The translations under genes were made by a program, and so were the position numbers. From Treponema sp. UBA4377 (GTDB taxonomy: Bacteria > Spirochaetota > Spirochaetia > Treponematales > Treponemataceae), in NCBI GenBank assembly GCA_002391235.1, contig DGRX01000030.1, positions 95,086-159,085 on the forward strand: a stretch of 64,000 nt of DNA. The letters run 5' to 3'. Shown piece after piece: positions 8,598-17,068 of the stretch (position 1 is the first letter of the stretch; each line of letters starts with the position of its first letter). The notes below the pieces were generated by a model. It saw only the letters and a program-made list of their open reading frames with translations. It did no database searches and was not told the DNA's origin.

Positions 8598-9512
8598 ATG
8601 AAGGCTAATAAGTATTCTTTGATTTTTGTGACATTCCTCACTCTATTGTCGACAAATCTTTTGGCTCAGGGAAAGCCTGTGGCCTCTTTTGTAAAAGCGA
8701 CTTCCGGCGAAGAAAAAAAAATCATTGTCGAATGGGAAATGCCGGCAAAATGCGAGCCAAAAATCGAAAGCGTTCAAATCTTCCGAGCAAAAAAGCCTTG
8801 CTCAACATTCCAGGAAATTCAAGGCCTCAATCCCATAGCGAAAGTTGACGCTTCCCAAAATTCCTACACCGACATTCTTTCGGTTCCTGGAGACTACTTT
8901 TATGTCGTCTTGGCCGAAACTCAAAAAGGCCTTTACAAAATCGTGATTCCAGGAGTCAACGCAACGACAAAAGGCGTCCGCCCCAAGATTCCCGCAAAGG
9001 CGGCTGAGAGCGCAAAAGAAAAGGAAGAAATCGCAAAAAGCCCGGTAGAGCCGGCCGCGGAAAACAGAATCAGAAACGCCCCGCTTCCAAATCCCGGAAC
9101 CTTGCTTGGCTTTAACCAAGGCCGCGCCAAGATGAGCGAAAAATCAAAAAAAGCCGCCAAAGAGCTCGGAAGCCAAAAGCGGCCGAAAGCGGTCGAATTC
9201 AAAAGCCCTTATTTTTTTGAAGAGGACATGTTCTCGCCGGACGGCGGAGACGAATACACTTTGTTTGAATGCTTGAGGGGCGGCTTGGCTCCCAAAAAAT
9301 ACGCCGAAAGCGTCCAGCTCTTGCAGGATTTTTTGAGCGTCCACCGCTCAAAGGCTTCGACAGAAAGAGCCCAGTTTTATTTGGGACAAAGCCATTATTT
9401 TTGCCAAGACTACGAAAAAGCGATCCGCTGCTTTTTAACGGTTCAAGACGCGTTTCCAGAACTTTCAAAGCAGTGGATTGACTCCAGCCTTGACTTGCTT
9501 ACGATAAATTAA
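8598..9512 (+). CDS. Exported protein with fibronectin-like N-terminus and C-terminal TPR
   Basis: A 304-residue protein with a signal peptide (about 1-24, ending LLAQG). Residues 30-110 form beta strands of a fibronectin type III kind (KIIVEWEMP, FRAKKPCSTF, YTDILSVPGDYFYVV). A Pro/Ala/Lys-rich linker follows (about 125-215). The last 85 residues look like tetratricopeptide helices (LLQDFLSVHRS, ERAQFYLGQSHYFCQDYEKAIRCFL). It is probably a periplasmic scaffold. The stop overlaps by 3 bases the stop of the convergent TPR gene. It is divergent from prfB and lacks a clear ribosome binding site. Function unknown. Confidence 0.65.
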   Translation: MKANKYSLIFVTFLTLLSTNLLAQGKPVASFVKATSGEEKKIIVEWEMPAKCEPKIESVQIFRAKKPCSTFQEIQGLNPIAKVDASQNSYTDILSVPGDYFYVVLAETQKGLYKIVIPGVNATTKGVRPKIPAKAAESAKEKEEIAKSPVEPAAENRIRNAPLPNPGTLLGFNQGRAKMSEKSKKAAKELGSQKRPKAVEFKSPYFFEEDMFSPDGGDEYTLFECLRGGLAPKKYAESVQLLQDFLSVHRSKASTERAQFYLGQSHYFCQDYEKAIRCFLTVQDAFPELSKQWIDSSLDLLTIN

Positions 9513-11701
9513 TAAATTTCTCGAATCATGTCCAAAAGTTCAGGCGTTCTTGCGGCGGTTGAATCGGCTCCGCGCAAGGGATCGGCGGCCGCGGCCTCTA
9601 TCGGGCTTCCGTCAAGCGGCCTTCCGTTTTGGTCGGCGGCCGGAGCGGTGTCGCTTGCGGCTTGGGACGCGCCTTCAGTCTCTTTTGGCAATTCCATCAA
9701 TAGCAATTCGTCGCGGGGGTTGACGCGGTCGTAAAAGCCTGTGTCGCTCAACACGCCTTCGGAAATGTCCTCGCCCACTTTTGTGAGCGTCACCGTTCCA
9801 AGCAAGTTGTCTTTTTCAAAGCGCAAGCCTTTTCCGCTGTCGGCAGTCTTTAAGCCGCCGCGCGCGATCACCGCGAACTTGGCTCCCTTTATCATTCCCT
9901 CTGTTTTTCCAATGTCAACCAAAACGTCGTTGCCGCTTCGCTCCAAAAGCTTGGCTCGGACAGGAAGGATGTCAAGCATTCCCTGCCTTAACGAAAGCAA
10001 GGCCGAGGCGTAGCGGTTGTTGCCGGTTTTATAGACCGAGAATTTTTGCGTTGACGTTCCTGTTCTGGCGGAATAAACGTCAGCGCTAAATTTTATGTCG
10101 CGCTCGCTTTCTGTCGCGTCAAAAAGGACAAAGTAGTCGTATCCATTTTTGTGGGCGTCGGCGTAGGCGCTTCCAAAAGATTTTGTCGCGGACGGAATGA
10201 TTCTAGCGCTCGTTCCAAGGATTCCCCTAAACAAAATCGCCAAATGCTCCGCGGCTATATTTGACAATTCAGGATGTGGAGACGTAGCCTTTGAAGGAAG
10301 GCAGTACAAGCCTATTGTCCACCGCGTCTTGTCCAAGAAGAAAGGATTGACGTCCCACTTGGAGGCGATTGTGTCTTGCAAAAGATATTCATAGCCTTCG
10401 ACAGTGTCGGACAAGCGGACAAAGGCGATTTTTTCGTCTTCGGGAGAAATATTCTTTCCGTTCTTTTTGGCTTCTTCTATTCCGCTTTTAAAGATTTCGT
10501 TTTCCTGAATGAATTTTATTTGCGACAAATAGTTTTCGCTAAAGCCTTCCGCGCGCAAAAGCTTGCTAAAGGCCGAGCGGGCCGCGTAGTTTTCGGGCTC
10601 CAATCTTAGCGCAGCTTGATATTCGTAGCGCATTTGCGGGCCAGCGTATTTTTTTGCGTAGTCCGCTCCCTTTTGAACATGGAATTTGGCCCAAGCTTTT
10701 CTGCGTGCGTCTTCAATGTCAATGTCGTCAAAAACCAAAAGCTCAAAAGCGGCCCGCATAACCTCGTCCTGGGGAACGGCGTCAAGGCCGCGCGACCAAA
10801 TGTCTATCGCCTTTGCGTTCTGGCCCATTTTGCGCAAGGCCAAGCCCTTTATGTACCAAGCGCGGCCGTTGTTTCTGTCGCGCGAAATCATCATGTCGGA
10901 AACGTTAATGACATCCGCGTAACGGCCTTGCTCAAAGTAAATCAAGGCCAAAAGCTCGTAGGCCTTCCAATAATTTGGATTGACTTGAAGGGCGGCCATG
11001 CAGCGCTTTTCCGCCGAATCCGCGTCGCCGTTTTTAAGGTCAAGGTAAGAAGCGACATAGTAAGCCTGCGGATTTTCGGCCCGCGTCTGAATCGCCTGGT
11101 TTACAAAACGCTCCGCTTGCTGGCTCTTTCCAAGCTCCGCGCTGATTAAAGCCAAAGAAAGCAAGGCCTTGGCGTTGCCTGGATTGCGCTTTAACGCGTC
11201 GGCGTAAAGGCTTTCCGCGCCGGACACCCGGCCTCTAAAAAGATTTAGTTCCGCCAAGCCAAAGCGGGTGTCTATGTCGTTGGGATATTTTTTTTGGATT
11301 CCCTCAAATATCTTTTGGGCTTCGTCAAGGCGGCCCAAGGAAATCATCGCCATTCCTTCCAAGTTAAGGATGTCGCTGCGGCCCGGCGCGTATTTTTTGG
11401 CGCTTTGCAAGTATTCCAAAGCGGCCTCGCTTTGGTCCATTTGATAAACGCATTGCGCCAACCTGTACCAAGCGTCCGTGTACGAAGGATTGATTTTAAG
11501 CGCCTCTTGGTATTTTTCGCTCGCGTTCCACCAATCGCGCTCGGACTGAAAGCCCATTCCCTCGTCAAAAAGGGAGGCCGCAGTCCTTGAGCCTTGCGCG
11601 AAAGAAAAAGCGGACAAAAACGCAGCGCAGGCAAGCGCCGCGAAAATCTTTTTGCGCGCAAAGAAGGCGCTATTCGTCAGATTCCTTTTTCCCACCGTCA
11701 T
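9509..11701 (-). CDS. Large exported TPR-repeat protein with FlgT-like C-terminal region
   Basis: A 730-residue protein with a signal peptide (about 15-36, ASA/FAQ type) and about ten tetratricopeptide repeats between residues 40 and 340, several with the canonical W..LG..Y...G....A pattern. The C-terminal half (about 480-670) has a beta-rich domain with FVLFDATESERDIKFSADVYS and an SGNDVLVDIGKTEGMIKGAKF segment, which resembles the flagellar T-ring or outer-membrane FlgT type fold. The tail is Ala/Asp-rich. It is the last gene of the phoH operon and its start overlaps the CorC-like gene by 32 bases. Likely a periplasmic assembly platform; exact role unknown. Confidence 0.65.
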   Translation of the reverse strand: MTVGKRNLTNSAFFARKKIFAALACAAFLSAFSFAQGSRTAASLFDEGMGFQSERDWWNASEKYQEALKINPSYTDAWYRLAQCVYQMDQSEAALEYLQSAKKYAPGRSDILNLEGMAMISLGRLDEAQKIFEGIQKKYPNDIDTRFGLAELNLFRGRVSGAESLYADALKRNPGNAKALLSLALISAELGKSQQAERFVNQAIQTRAENPQAYYVASYLDLKNGDADSAEKRCMAALQVNPNYWKAYELLALIYFEQGRYADVINVSDMMISRDRNNGRAWYIKGLALRKMGQNAKAIDIWSRGLDAVPQDEVMRAAFELLVFDDIDIEDARRKAWAKFHVQKGADYAKKYAGPQMRYEYQAALRLEPENYAARSAFSKLLRAEGFSENYLSQIKFIQENEIFKSGIEEAKKNGKNISPEDEKIAFVRLSDTVEGYEYLLQDTIASKWDVNPFFLDKTRWTIGLYCLPSKATSPHPELSNIAAEHLAILFRGILGTSARIIPSATKSFGSAYADAHKNGYDYFVLFDATESERDIKFSADVYSARTGTSTQKFSVYKTGNNRYASALLSLRQGMLDILPVRAKLLERSGNDVLVDIGKTEGMIKGAKFAVIARGGLKTADSGKGLRFEKDNLLGTVTLTKVGEDISEGVLSDTGFYDRVNPRDELLLMELPKETEGASQAASDTAPAADQNGRPLDGSPIEAAAADPLRGADSTAARTPELLDMIREIY

Positions 11702-12464
11702 TGTTTTCCCCGTTTTTTAGAATGACTTTAATTACGTTTATTCTGTGGCCTTCCATGTCCTGCACAATAAAATCGTAATTATTCCAAGAATGCTTTTCGT
11801 ATTTTACCGGAATTTTTCCGAACAAGTCAAAGACAAAGCCGCCCAAGGTGTCAAAGTCTTCGACAGGAAAGTTGGCTTCAATCGTTTCGTTCAAGTCGTC
11901 AAGAGAAGCGCGCGCGTCGCAAAGCCATGCGTTGGGGCCAAGCGGAATGATGTCCTCGCGCTCGTTGTCAAACTCGTCCTGAATGTCGCCCACGATTTCC
12001 TCGATGATGTCTTCCATGCAAACGATGCCGGAGATTCCGCCGTATTCGTCAACCGCAAGAGCGATGTGAACGTGGCGCCTCTTGAACTCGCGCAAAAGGC
12101 TGTCGATGCGCTTTGATTCTGGAACAAAGAAGGGCTTTCGGATGATTTTGTCCAGGGCGATTTCTTCGTTCTTGCTAAAGCAGCGGATCATGTCCTTTAC
12201 GTATAGAATGCCGACAACATTGTCGATTGAGTCGGCGTAAACCGGAAAGCGCGAATGTCCTGACGCGGCGATTTTTTCCAGCAATTCCTGCCCCGGCGTG
12301 TTGATGTTGATGAAGTCAACGTCGATGCGCGGAACCATGACTTCCTTTACGCTGGTTTCCGACAAATCCTCCACGCCGCGAATCATGTCTTTTTTTTCTT
12401 CGTTGAGAATCTCGCGCTTGGCTTCCTCTTCGCTGTTTTCTTTTTTATGCTTGAACAGTCCCAT
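11670..12464 (-). CDS. CorC/HlyC (TlyC-like) CBS-domain protein
   Basis: A 264-residue protein with a pair of CBS domains (about 40-165, including SGHSRFPVY and VDEYGGISGIVCMEDIIEEIVGDIQDEFD) followed by a CorC_HlyC transporter-associated domain (about 180-255, ending HRINVIKVIL). The membrane DUF21 domain of full CNNM/CorB proteins is absent, so this is the short soluble form often annotated as hemolysin C, TlyC or CorC. In E. coli CorC lies next to ybeY, exactly as here. A role in Mg/Co handling or adenine-nucleotide sensing is likely; a real hemolysin function is not shown by the sequence. Confidence 0.85.
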   Translation of the reverse strand: MGLFKHKKENSEEEAKREILNEEKKDMIRGVEDLSETSVKEVMVPRIDVDFININTPGQELLEKIAASGHSRFPVYADSIDNVVGILYVKDMIRCFSKNEEIALDKIIRKPFFVPESKRIDSLLREFKRRHVHIALAVDEYGGISGIVCMEDIIEEIVGDIQDEFDNEREDIIPLGPNAWLCDARASLDDLNETIEANFPVEDFDTLGGFVFDLFGKIPVKYEKHSWNNYDFIVQDMEGHRINVIKVILKNGENNDGGKKESDE

Positions 12465-12468
12465 ACAA

Positions 12469-12945
12469 TTAAATTATTTTTTCCCCTTTAAGTTTTAAAA
12501 GAATGTCTTCCTGCAATCTTAGCATTTCGCACTCAGGCGCCTTGCCCTTTTCTATATGCTCTTCGCCGTGGTCGTAGCCGTTAAGGTGAAGGTAGCCGTG
12601 AAGCAGCAGGCGCTTAAGCTCTGAATCGATGCCGCAGCCAAAATACTCGGCGTTTTTCTTTAAAGTGTCGACGCTTATAGCGATGTCTCCGGCCAAAAGC
12701 CATTCGACGCCGTCTTCGTCTTTAAATCTCTCTCCGTTTTCAAAAGATAAAACATCCGTGGCGCTGTCGATGTTACGGTAATTTTTGTTCAATTCTTGAA
12801 TGACGGCGTCGTTGCAAAAAAGAACGGAAACTTCCTGGCCGTCAAAAGACAACTCCTTGGCGAGCGCATTCATAAAAGGCTCGACATTTCCAAGCCATTC
12901 AGGCTCGTCTATTCCGTCGGCGTCAACCAAGAATCTATTTGCCAT
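12469..12945 (-). CDS. ybeY: Endoribonuclease YbeY
   Basis: A 158-residue metalloprotein with the diagnostic HGYLHLNGYDH motif (metal-binding His116, His120 and His126). YbeY matures 16S rRNA 3' ends and takes part in ribosome quality control. I place the start at the ATG at 12945, which overlaps the pgpH stop by 11 bases, rather than a start 48 codons upstream whose extra residues lie wholly inside pgpH and look non-homologous. The order phoH-(pgpH)-ybeY-corC is widely conserved in bacteria. Confidence 0.93.
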   Translation of the reverse strand: MANRFLVDADGIDEPEWLGNVEPFMNALAKELSFDGQEVSVLFCNDAVIQELNKNYRNIDSATDVLSFENGERFKDEDGVEWLLAGDIAISVDTLKKNAEYFGCGIDSELKRLLLHGYLHLNGYDHGEEHIEKGKAPECEMLRLQEDILLKLKGEKII

Positions 12946-14638
12946 CGGACTTTCCTTTTTTGCCAGTCTTGCCTTCCTTTTCTTTTTCGGGAGCGTCAGG
13001 GTCCTTTTGGTCGGGATACTCGATTCGCGAATGGTAGTAGCCGGCCAAAATCGAAACGAATGTCTCTTGGATTTTTGTAAGCTCGCCAAAAGTCAAGGCG
13101 CAGTTTTTTAGCTGGCCGGCTTGCATTTTGGCCTCTATCAAAGTGTGGATGAATTTTTCCAGGCGGGGAACCGTCGGCTTGTCCAAAGTGCGGCAGGCGG
13201 CTTCGACTGTGTCGGCCAGCATAACGACTCCGCTTTCGCGGCTTGTCGGCGGATTTCCAAAGTAAGAAAAGTCTTCGGCCTTGGAGTCGGGATTTTCCTT
13301 GAGCGCCTCTTGGTAAAAATACTGCATGACGCCGTTTCCGTGGTGCTCGCTTATAATGTCGATCACCTGCTTGGGAAGGCGCATCGAAACGGCCATTTCA
13401 ACGCCCTTCTTTACGTGGCTTCTGATGATGGAAACCGAGAGCGAAGGATTTATCTCGTCGTGCTTGTTTTCGCCGCTTTGGTTTTCGACAAAGTATTCGC
13501 TTTGGTCGATCTTTCCCATGTCGTGGTAGTAGGCTCCTACGCGCGCCATAAGGGAATTGGCTCCGATCGCCTTGCAAGCGTTTTCGGCCAGCTGGGCGAC
13601 CATAAGGGAATGGTTGTAGGTTCCGCTCGCGGTCAAAAGCATCTTTCGCATTATCGGGTTGTTCAAGTCGCTAAGGTCTATCAAGCGGAAAACGCTTGCC
13701 GTGTTCAAAATCTGCTCAAGCGGCGTGATAAAGCCCAAGGCCAGGATGCCGCTAAAGAAGCCGTTTATCGCAAGTCCAAAAGCGATTATTCCGGAGCCGC
13801 CAAAGTCTTCGTTAAAGATGACCTTAAGCAAAAAGGCTGTGACAACGTTCAGCATCGCCGTAATCAAGGCGGCGAAAACCAACTGGATGCGGTTCTCCAG
13901 CTTTCGCGCGATTCTGCACGCGGCAAAACCGGAAACAAGCGCGTAAAGAAAAACAGTCACGTTGAAATTGGAAGCGTTCAAAAGGCCCAGCGCGCTTATC
14001 AAGGAGAAGAAGACAGCCTGTTTTTCGCCGAACAAAATGACGATTAAAAAAATGAACAAGGATGTCGGCATGAAAACGCAAAGCGTGAACGGCGAGCCGG
14101 ACGCGAAATTCAGCTTTCGCGTAAAGACCGCGCTCGCGAAGACCGCCAAAAAGAAAACCACGCTTACGATTGATTCCTTAAGGTTAACGGTGTGCCCGAC
14201 CAAAGTCTTTGAAAACAAGAAGAACCACAAGACTGTCAAAAGCGCCAAATAAATCAAAGAGTTGGCGAAGGCGCGGTAGTCTATGTACTCGTGGATGTTG
14301 GCCATCTTTTCAAGCTTTCTGTAGGCCTCTTCAGAAATTACAAAGCCTTTTTTAATCACCTTTTCGCCCTTCTGGACCACTGTGGGATATTCCATCGTTC
14401 CTGGAAGGTTGCGGTCGGCGACAATCGTTCTGTCCGCCACTTGGCCGATTTCGTATTCGTCAAGCGCGAAAGACGCTACGGTCAAGCTGCGGCTTACGTT
14501 GAAAAACGCGATCACAGCCATCGCGACAAAAGCGATTCCTGCCGTAACGACGCGGGGAAGCTGTTTTCTAGCCGCTATTCTAAAAGCGCTCTTGGGCTTT
14601 CCGCCCACGACTTCTGTTTTACTTTGTGCCATTTTCAT
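12935..14638 (-). CDS. pgpH: Membrane HD-domain phosphohydrolase of the PgpH type
   Basis: A 567-residue protein. One membrane segment lies near residues 27-47, a short extracytoplasmic loop follows, then about seven membrane segments (about 97-310) and a C-terminal HD domain with NHSLMVAQLAE, YYHDMGK and ISEHHGNG metal-site motifs. This is the 7TM-HD architecture of PgpH, which degrades cyclic di-AMP in Listeria. The outer 7TMR-HDED sensor is much shorter here (about 50 residues). I choose the ATG at 14638, with AAGGCG upstream, over a start 8 codons earlier inside phoH. It overlaps phoH by 20 bases. Substrate is inferred from the family only. Confidence 0.83.
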   Translation of the reverse strand: MKMAQSKTEVVGGKPKSAFRIAARKQLPRVVTAGIAFVAMAVIAFFNVSRSLTVASFALDEYEIGQVADRTIVADRNLPGTMEYPTVVQKGEKVIKKGFVISEEAYRKLEKMANIHEYIDYRAFANSLIYLALLTVLWFFLFSKTLVGHTVNLKESIVSVVFFLAVFASAVFTRKLNFASGSPFTLCVFMPTSLFIFLIVILFGEKQAVFFSLISALGLLNASNFNVTVFLYALVSGFAACRIARKLENRIQLVFAALITAMLNVVTAFLLKVIFNEDFGGSGIIAFGLAINGFFSGILALGFITPLEQILNTASVFRLIDLSDLNNPIMRKMLLTASGTYNHSLMVAQLAENACKAIGANSLMARVGAYYHDMGKIDQSEYFVENQSGENKHDEINPSLSVSIIRSHVKKGVEMAVSMRLPKQVIDIISEHHGNGVMQYFYQEALKENPDSKAEDFSYFGNPPTSRESGVVMLADTVEAACRTLDKPTVPRLEKFIHTLIEAKMQAGQLKNCALTFGELTKIQETFVSILAGYYHSRIEYPDQKDPDAPEKEKEGKTGKKGKSDGK

Positions 14639-15557
14639 ACGCCTTAACAATTTTTTTAACAAGCGAATTGCGCGAAACGTCCGAGCCGGTCATTCTCATT
14701 ATTCCTATTTCGGGAACGCGCGAAAGAACGGCAAGCGCCTGCGTAAGTCCGCTTTGAACATGGTTCGGCAAATCGACTTGCGTCAAGTCGCCGGTTATAA
14801 ATACCTTGGAACCGCTTCCCATCCTGGTCAAGAACATTTTCATTTGCTCTTGGCTGGTGTTTTGGGCTTCGTCAAGGATTAGTATTTTGTCGCAGAAAGT
14901 GCGGCCCCGCATGTAAGCCAATGGAGCCGTCTCGATTATTCGGCTTTCCAAAAGCCGGGCGACTGTGTCGCGGGGAAGAATCATCTCCATCGCGTCGTAA
15001 AGGGGCCGCAAGTACGGAGCGGTCTTTTGCTCCAAGTCGCCGGGAAGATAGCCAAGGCTTTCTCCAGCCTCAACCACCGGGCGGGTCAAGACCATTCCCC
15101 TGGCCTGCTTTGAAAGAACAAGGCGCAAGGCCTCCGCGATGGCCAAAAATGTTTTTCCGCTTCCGGCGGGGCCGACGCAAAAGACCATGTCCAGCTTTCT
15201 CATAAGGGCGATGTAGTCGGCTTGGTTTTGCGTTTTTGGATAGACGCGCCTAAGGCCGCCGGGGACGACGATGCTGGTTGAGTTTTGGTCGGCCCTTGCG
15301 TTTGTATTTAAAATCGAAGCGACGGCGTCCGCGGAATCGGCGGCTCCGTCCTCTATCTCGTCTATTATTCTGTCAACAATGAATTTGAACCTGCGCTGTA
15401 TGTCCGGATCTTCTTCCTCAACGCAAAGTTCGTTTCCGCGCGCGTAAATCGTGGCTCCAAGGCTTTCTTCTATGAGTTTTAAATTGCTGTCGTTTGTTCC
15501 GCACAACTTAGTCAGAATGTCGGAGTCCGGAACGATTATTGTGCACGATGAATCCAT
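14619..15557 (-). CDS. phoH: PhoH-family ATPase
   Basis: A 312-residue protein with an N-terminal KH-like region (about 20-75) and a PhoH ATPase domain: Walker A GPAGSGKTF near residue 136, Walker B KILILDEAQN near 230, and the ITGDLTQVDLP motif near 255. PhoH proteins are cytosolic NTPases probably involved in RNA handling, commonly sitting upstream of ybeY. It is the first gene of its operon, with a strong promoter at 15575-15603 and a following pgpH gene that overlaps by 20 bases. Confidence 0.92.
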   Translation of the reverse strand: MDSSCTIIVPDSDILTKLCGTNDSNLKLIEESLGATIYARGNELCVEEEDPDIQRRFKFIVDRIIDEIEDGAADSADAVASILNTNARADQNSTSIVVPGGLRRVYPKTQNQADYIALMRKLDMVFCVGPAGSGKTFLAIAEALRLVLSKQARGMVLTRPVVEAGESLGYLPGDLEQKTAPYLRPLYDAMEMILPRDTVARLLESRIIETAPLAYMRGRTFCDKILILDEAQNTSQEQMKMFLTRMGSGSKVFITGDLTQVDLPNHVQSGLTQALAVLSRVPEIGIMRMTGSDVSRNSLVKKIVKAYENGTK

Positions 15558-15574
15558 TTTATATCTAGCCTCAA

Positions 15575-15603
15575 ATTATAGCGCGGAAAGGGGAATTTGT
15601 CTA
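15575..15603 (-). promoter_or_regulatory. Promoter of the phoH operon
   Basis: Minus strand TAGACA (15603-15598), 17-base spacer, TATAAT (15580-15575), preceded directly by GCGC. The leader before the phoH ATG at 15557 is short, about 10 bases, and shows no strong Shine-Dalgarno. Confidence 0.75.
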
Positions 15604-15629
15604 GTTTTAAAAAAAAACGCTTTTTTTTC

Positions 15630-15658
15630 TTGCTTTATTAAAAAAGCGGGTTTATAAT
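15630..15658 (+). promoter_or_regulatory. Promoter of glgC
   Basis: TTGCTT (15630-15635), 17 bases, perfect TATAAT (15653-15658), about 48 bases before a TTGGAGGAAA ribosome site. An AT-rich dyad, CGCTTTTTT at 15618-15626 and AAAAAAGCG at 15640-15648, spans the -35 region and could be an operator. Confidence 0.65.
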
Positions 15659-15712
15659 AGTCATATATTTATAGAAAAAATCACAGATTTTTTAAATTTT
15701 TTGGAGGAAAAC

Positions 15713-17002
15713 ATGTCTAAAGTTGACACATCCAGAGTTCTGGCCCTTATTTTGGGAGGCGGCAAGGGAACCCGCCTCTATCCGCTTACAAAAGACCGCT
15801 CAAAGCCGGCCGTTTCGTTCGGCGGAAAATACAGAATCGTAGACATTCCGCTTTCAAACTGCATTAACTCTGGCTTCAAAAAGATTTACCTTTTGACCCA
15901 GTTCAACTCTGCCTCGCTGCACATGCACATCACAAACTCCTACAACTTTGACCGCTTTTCGCACGGCTTTGTAGAGATTTTGGCGGCGGAACAGACCTTG
16001 GAGCATTCCGGCTGGTACGAGGGAACGGCGGACTCGGTCAGAAAGAACTTCATCCACTTTAAGGCGCAGAACCCCAGCCACTACATCATTTTGTCGGGCG
16101 ACCAGCTTTACCACATGGACTTGCAGGCCTTCTTCAACGCGCACGTGGCCAGCGGAGCGGACGTGACAATCGCGACAACCGCCGTAAACCGCCGCGACGC
16201 CTCGGGCTTTGGCATAATGAAAATCGACGACAAAAACCGCATCACGGAATTCATGGAAAAGCCGAAGCCGGACATGAACATCGACGACTGGAAGATTCCG
16301 GCCTCGGCCAGAAACCCTGACTTGGCGCCCGAAAAAGAGTACTTGGCCAGCATGGGCATTTACATTTTCAACGCCTCGACAATGGAAGAAGTCTTGGACA
16401 ACGACAAGACCGACTTTGGAAAAGAAATCATTCCGATGGCCATCAAAAGCAAGAAAATCAACTCTTACATTTTTGACGGCTATTGGGAAGACATCGGAAC
16501 GATCAGAAGCTTCTACGAGGCCACTTTGGACCTCACCAATCCAGAGCCCCAGTTCAACCTCTTTGACGAGGCCCAGCCGATTTACACGCACGCGAGAAAC
16601 CTTCCGCCCTGCAAAATGAACCACGCCGACATAACGGCCTCTCTCACAAGCGACGGCTGCATAATCACCGACTCAATGGTGACAAAGTCTGTAATCGGCG
16701 TGCGCTCAATCGTTGAGGCCGGAACGATTCTCAAAGGCACTATCATCATGGGAGCCGACTACTACGAGTCTCCCGAAGAAAAGGAAAGCAACAAAAAGGC
16801 GGGGCTTCCCAACATCGGAATCGGAAAGCATTGCCACATTGAAAAGACAATCATCGACAAAAACGCCCGCATCGGCGAAAACTGCCAGATCAACGTCTCC
16901 GGCAAAAAGTACGAGGACGGCGACCACGGAAACTTCTACAGCGCCGACGGAATCATAGTGATTCGCAAAAACGCTGTAATCCCGGCGGGAACGATCATCT
17001 AA
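15713..17002 (+). CDS. glgC: Glucose-1-phosphate adenylyltransferase (ADP-glucose pyrophosphorylase)
   Basis: A 429-residue nucleotidyltransferase making ADP-glucose for glycogen. The N-terminus has GGGKGTRLYPLT followed by RSKPAVSFGGKYRIVDIPLSN, then GTADSV, SGDQLYHMD and FMEKPKP, and a C-terminal left-handed beta-helix region from about 300. All match the GlgC family. I start at the ATG at 15713 because of the excellent AGGAGG-type site (GGAGGA) just upstream; an upstream TTG in the same frame would place the ribosome site inside the gene. No glgA, glgB or glgP lies nearby. A strong terminator follows. Confidence 0.93.
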   Translation: MSKVDTSRVLALILGGGKGTRLYPLTKDRSKPAVSFGGKYRIVDIPLSNCINSGFKKIYLLTQFNSASLHMHITNSYNFDRFSHGFVEILAAEQTLEHSGWYEGTADSVRKNFIHFKAQNPSHYIILSGDQLYHMDLQAFFNAHVASGADVTIATTAVNRRDASGFGIMKIDDKNRITEFMEKPKPDMNIDDWKIPASARNPDLAPEKEYLASMGIYIFNASTMEEVLDNDKTDFGKEIIPMAIKSKKINSYIFDGYWEDIGTIRSFYEATLDLTNPEPQFNLFDEAQPIYTHARNLPPCKMNHADITASLTSDGCIITDSMVTKSVIGVRSIVEAGTILKGTIIMGADYYESPEEKESNKKAGLPNIGIGKHCHIEKTIIDKNARIGENCQINVSGKKYEDGDHGNFYSADGIIVIRKNAVIPAGTII

Positions 17003-17018
17003 GATCAAATCAAGAATG

Positions 17019-17054
17019 CGGGCGGAATTAAACTTGAAATTCCGCCCGTTTTTT
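17019..17054 (+). terminator. Rho-independent terminator of glgC
   Basis: A perfect 11-base stem (17019-17029 with 17038-17048, CGGGCGGAATT) with an 8-base loop and a run of six T. It stops glgC transcription just before the next promoter, whose -35 lies in the loop and right arm. Confidence 0.93.
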
Positions 17055-17062
17055 GATATAGT
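17034..17062 (+). promoter_or_regulatory. Promoter of the DUF2225 gene and truA
   Basis: TTGAAA (17034-17039), 17 bases, TATAGT (17057-17062). It overlaps the glgC terminator hairpin. The start codon follows 6 bases after the -10, so transcription would begin at or next to the ATG. Confidence 0.6.
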
Positions 17063-17068
17063 GACAAC

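Noticed and set aside
13121..14047. Plus-strand open frame of 308 codons opposite pgpH
   Set aside because: Antisense to a well-recognised membrane HD protein and without family features.
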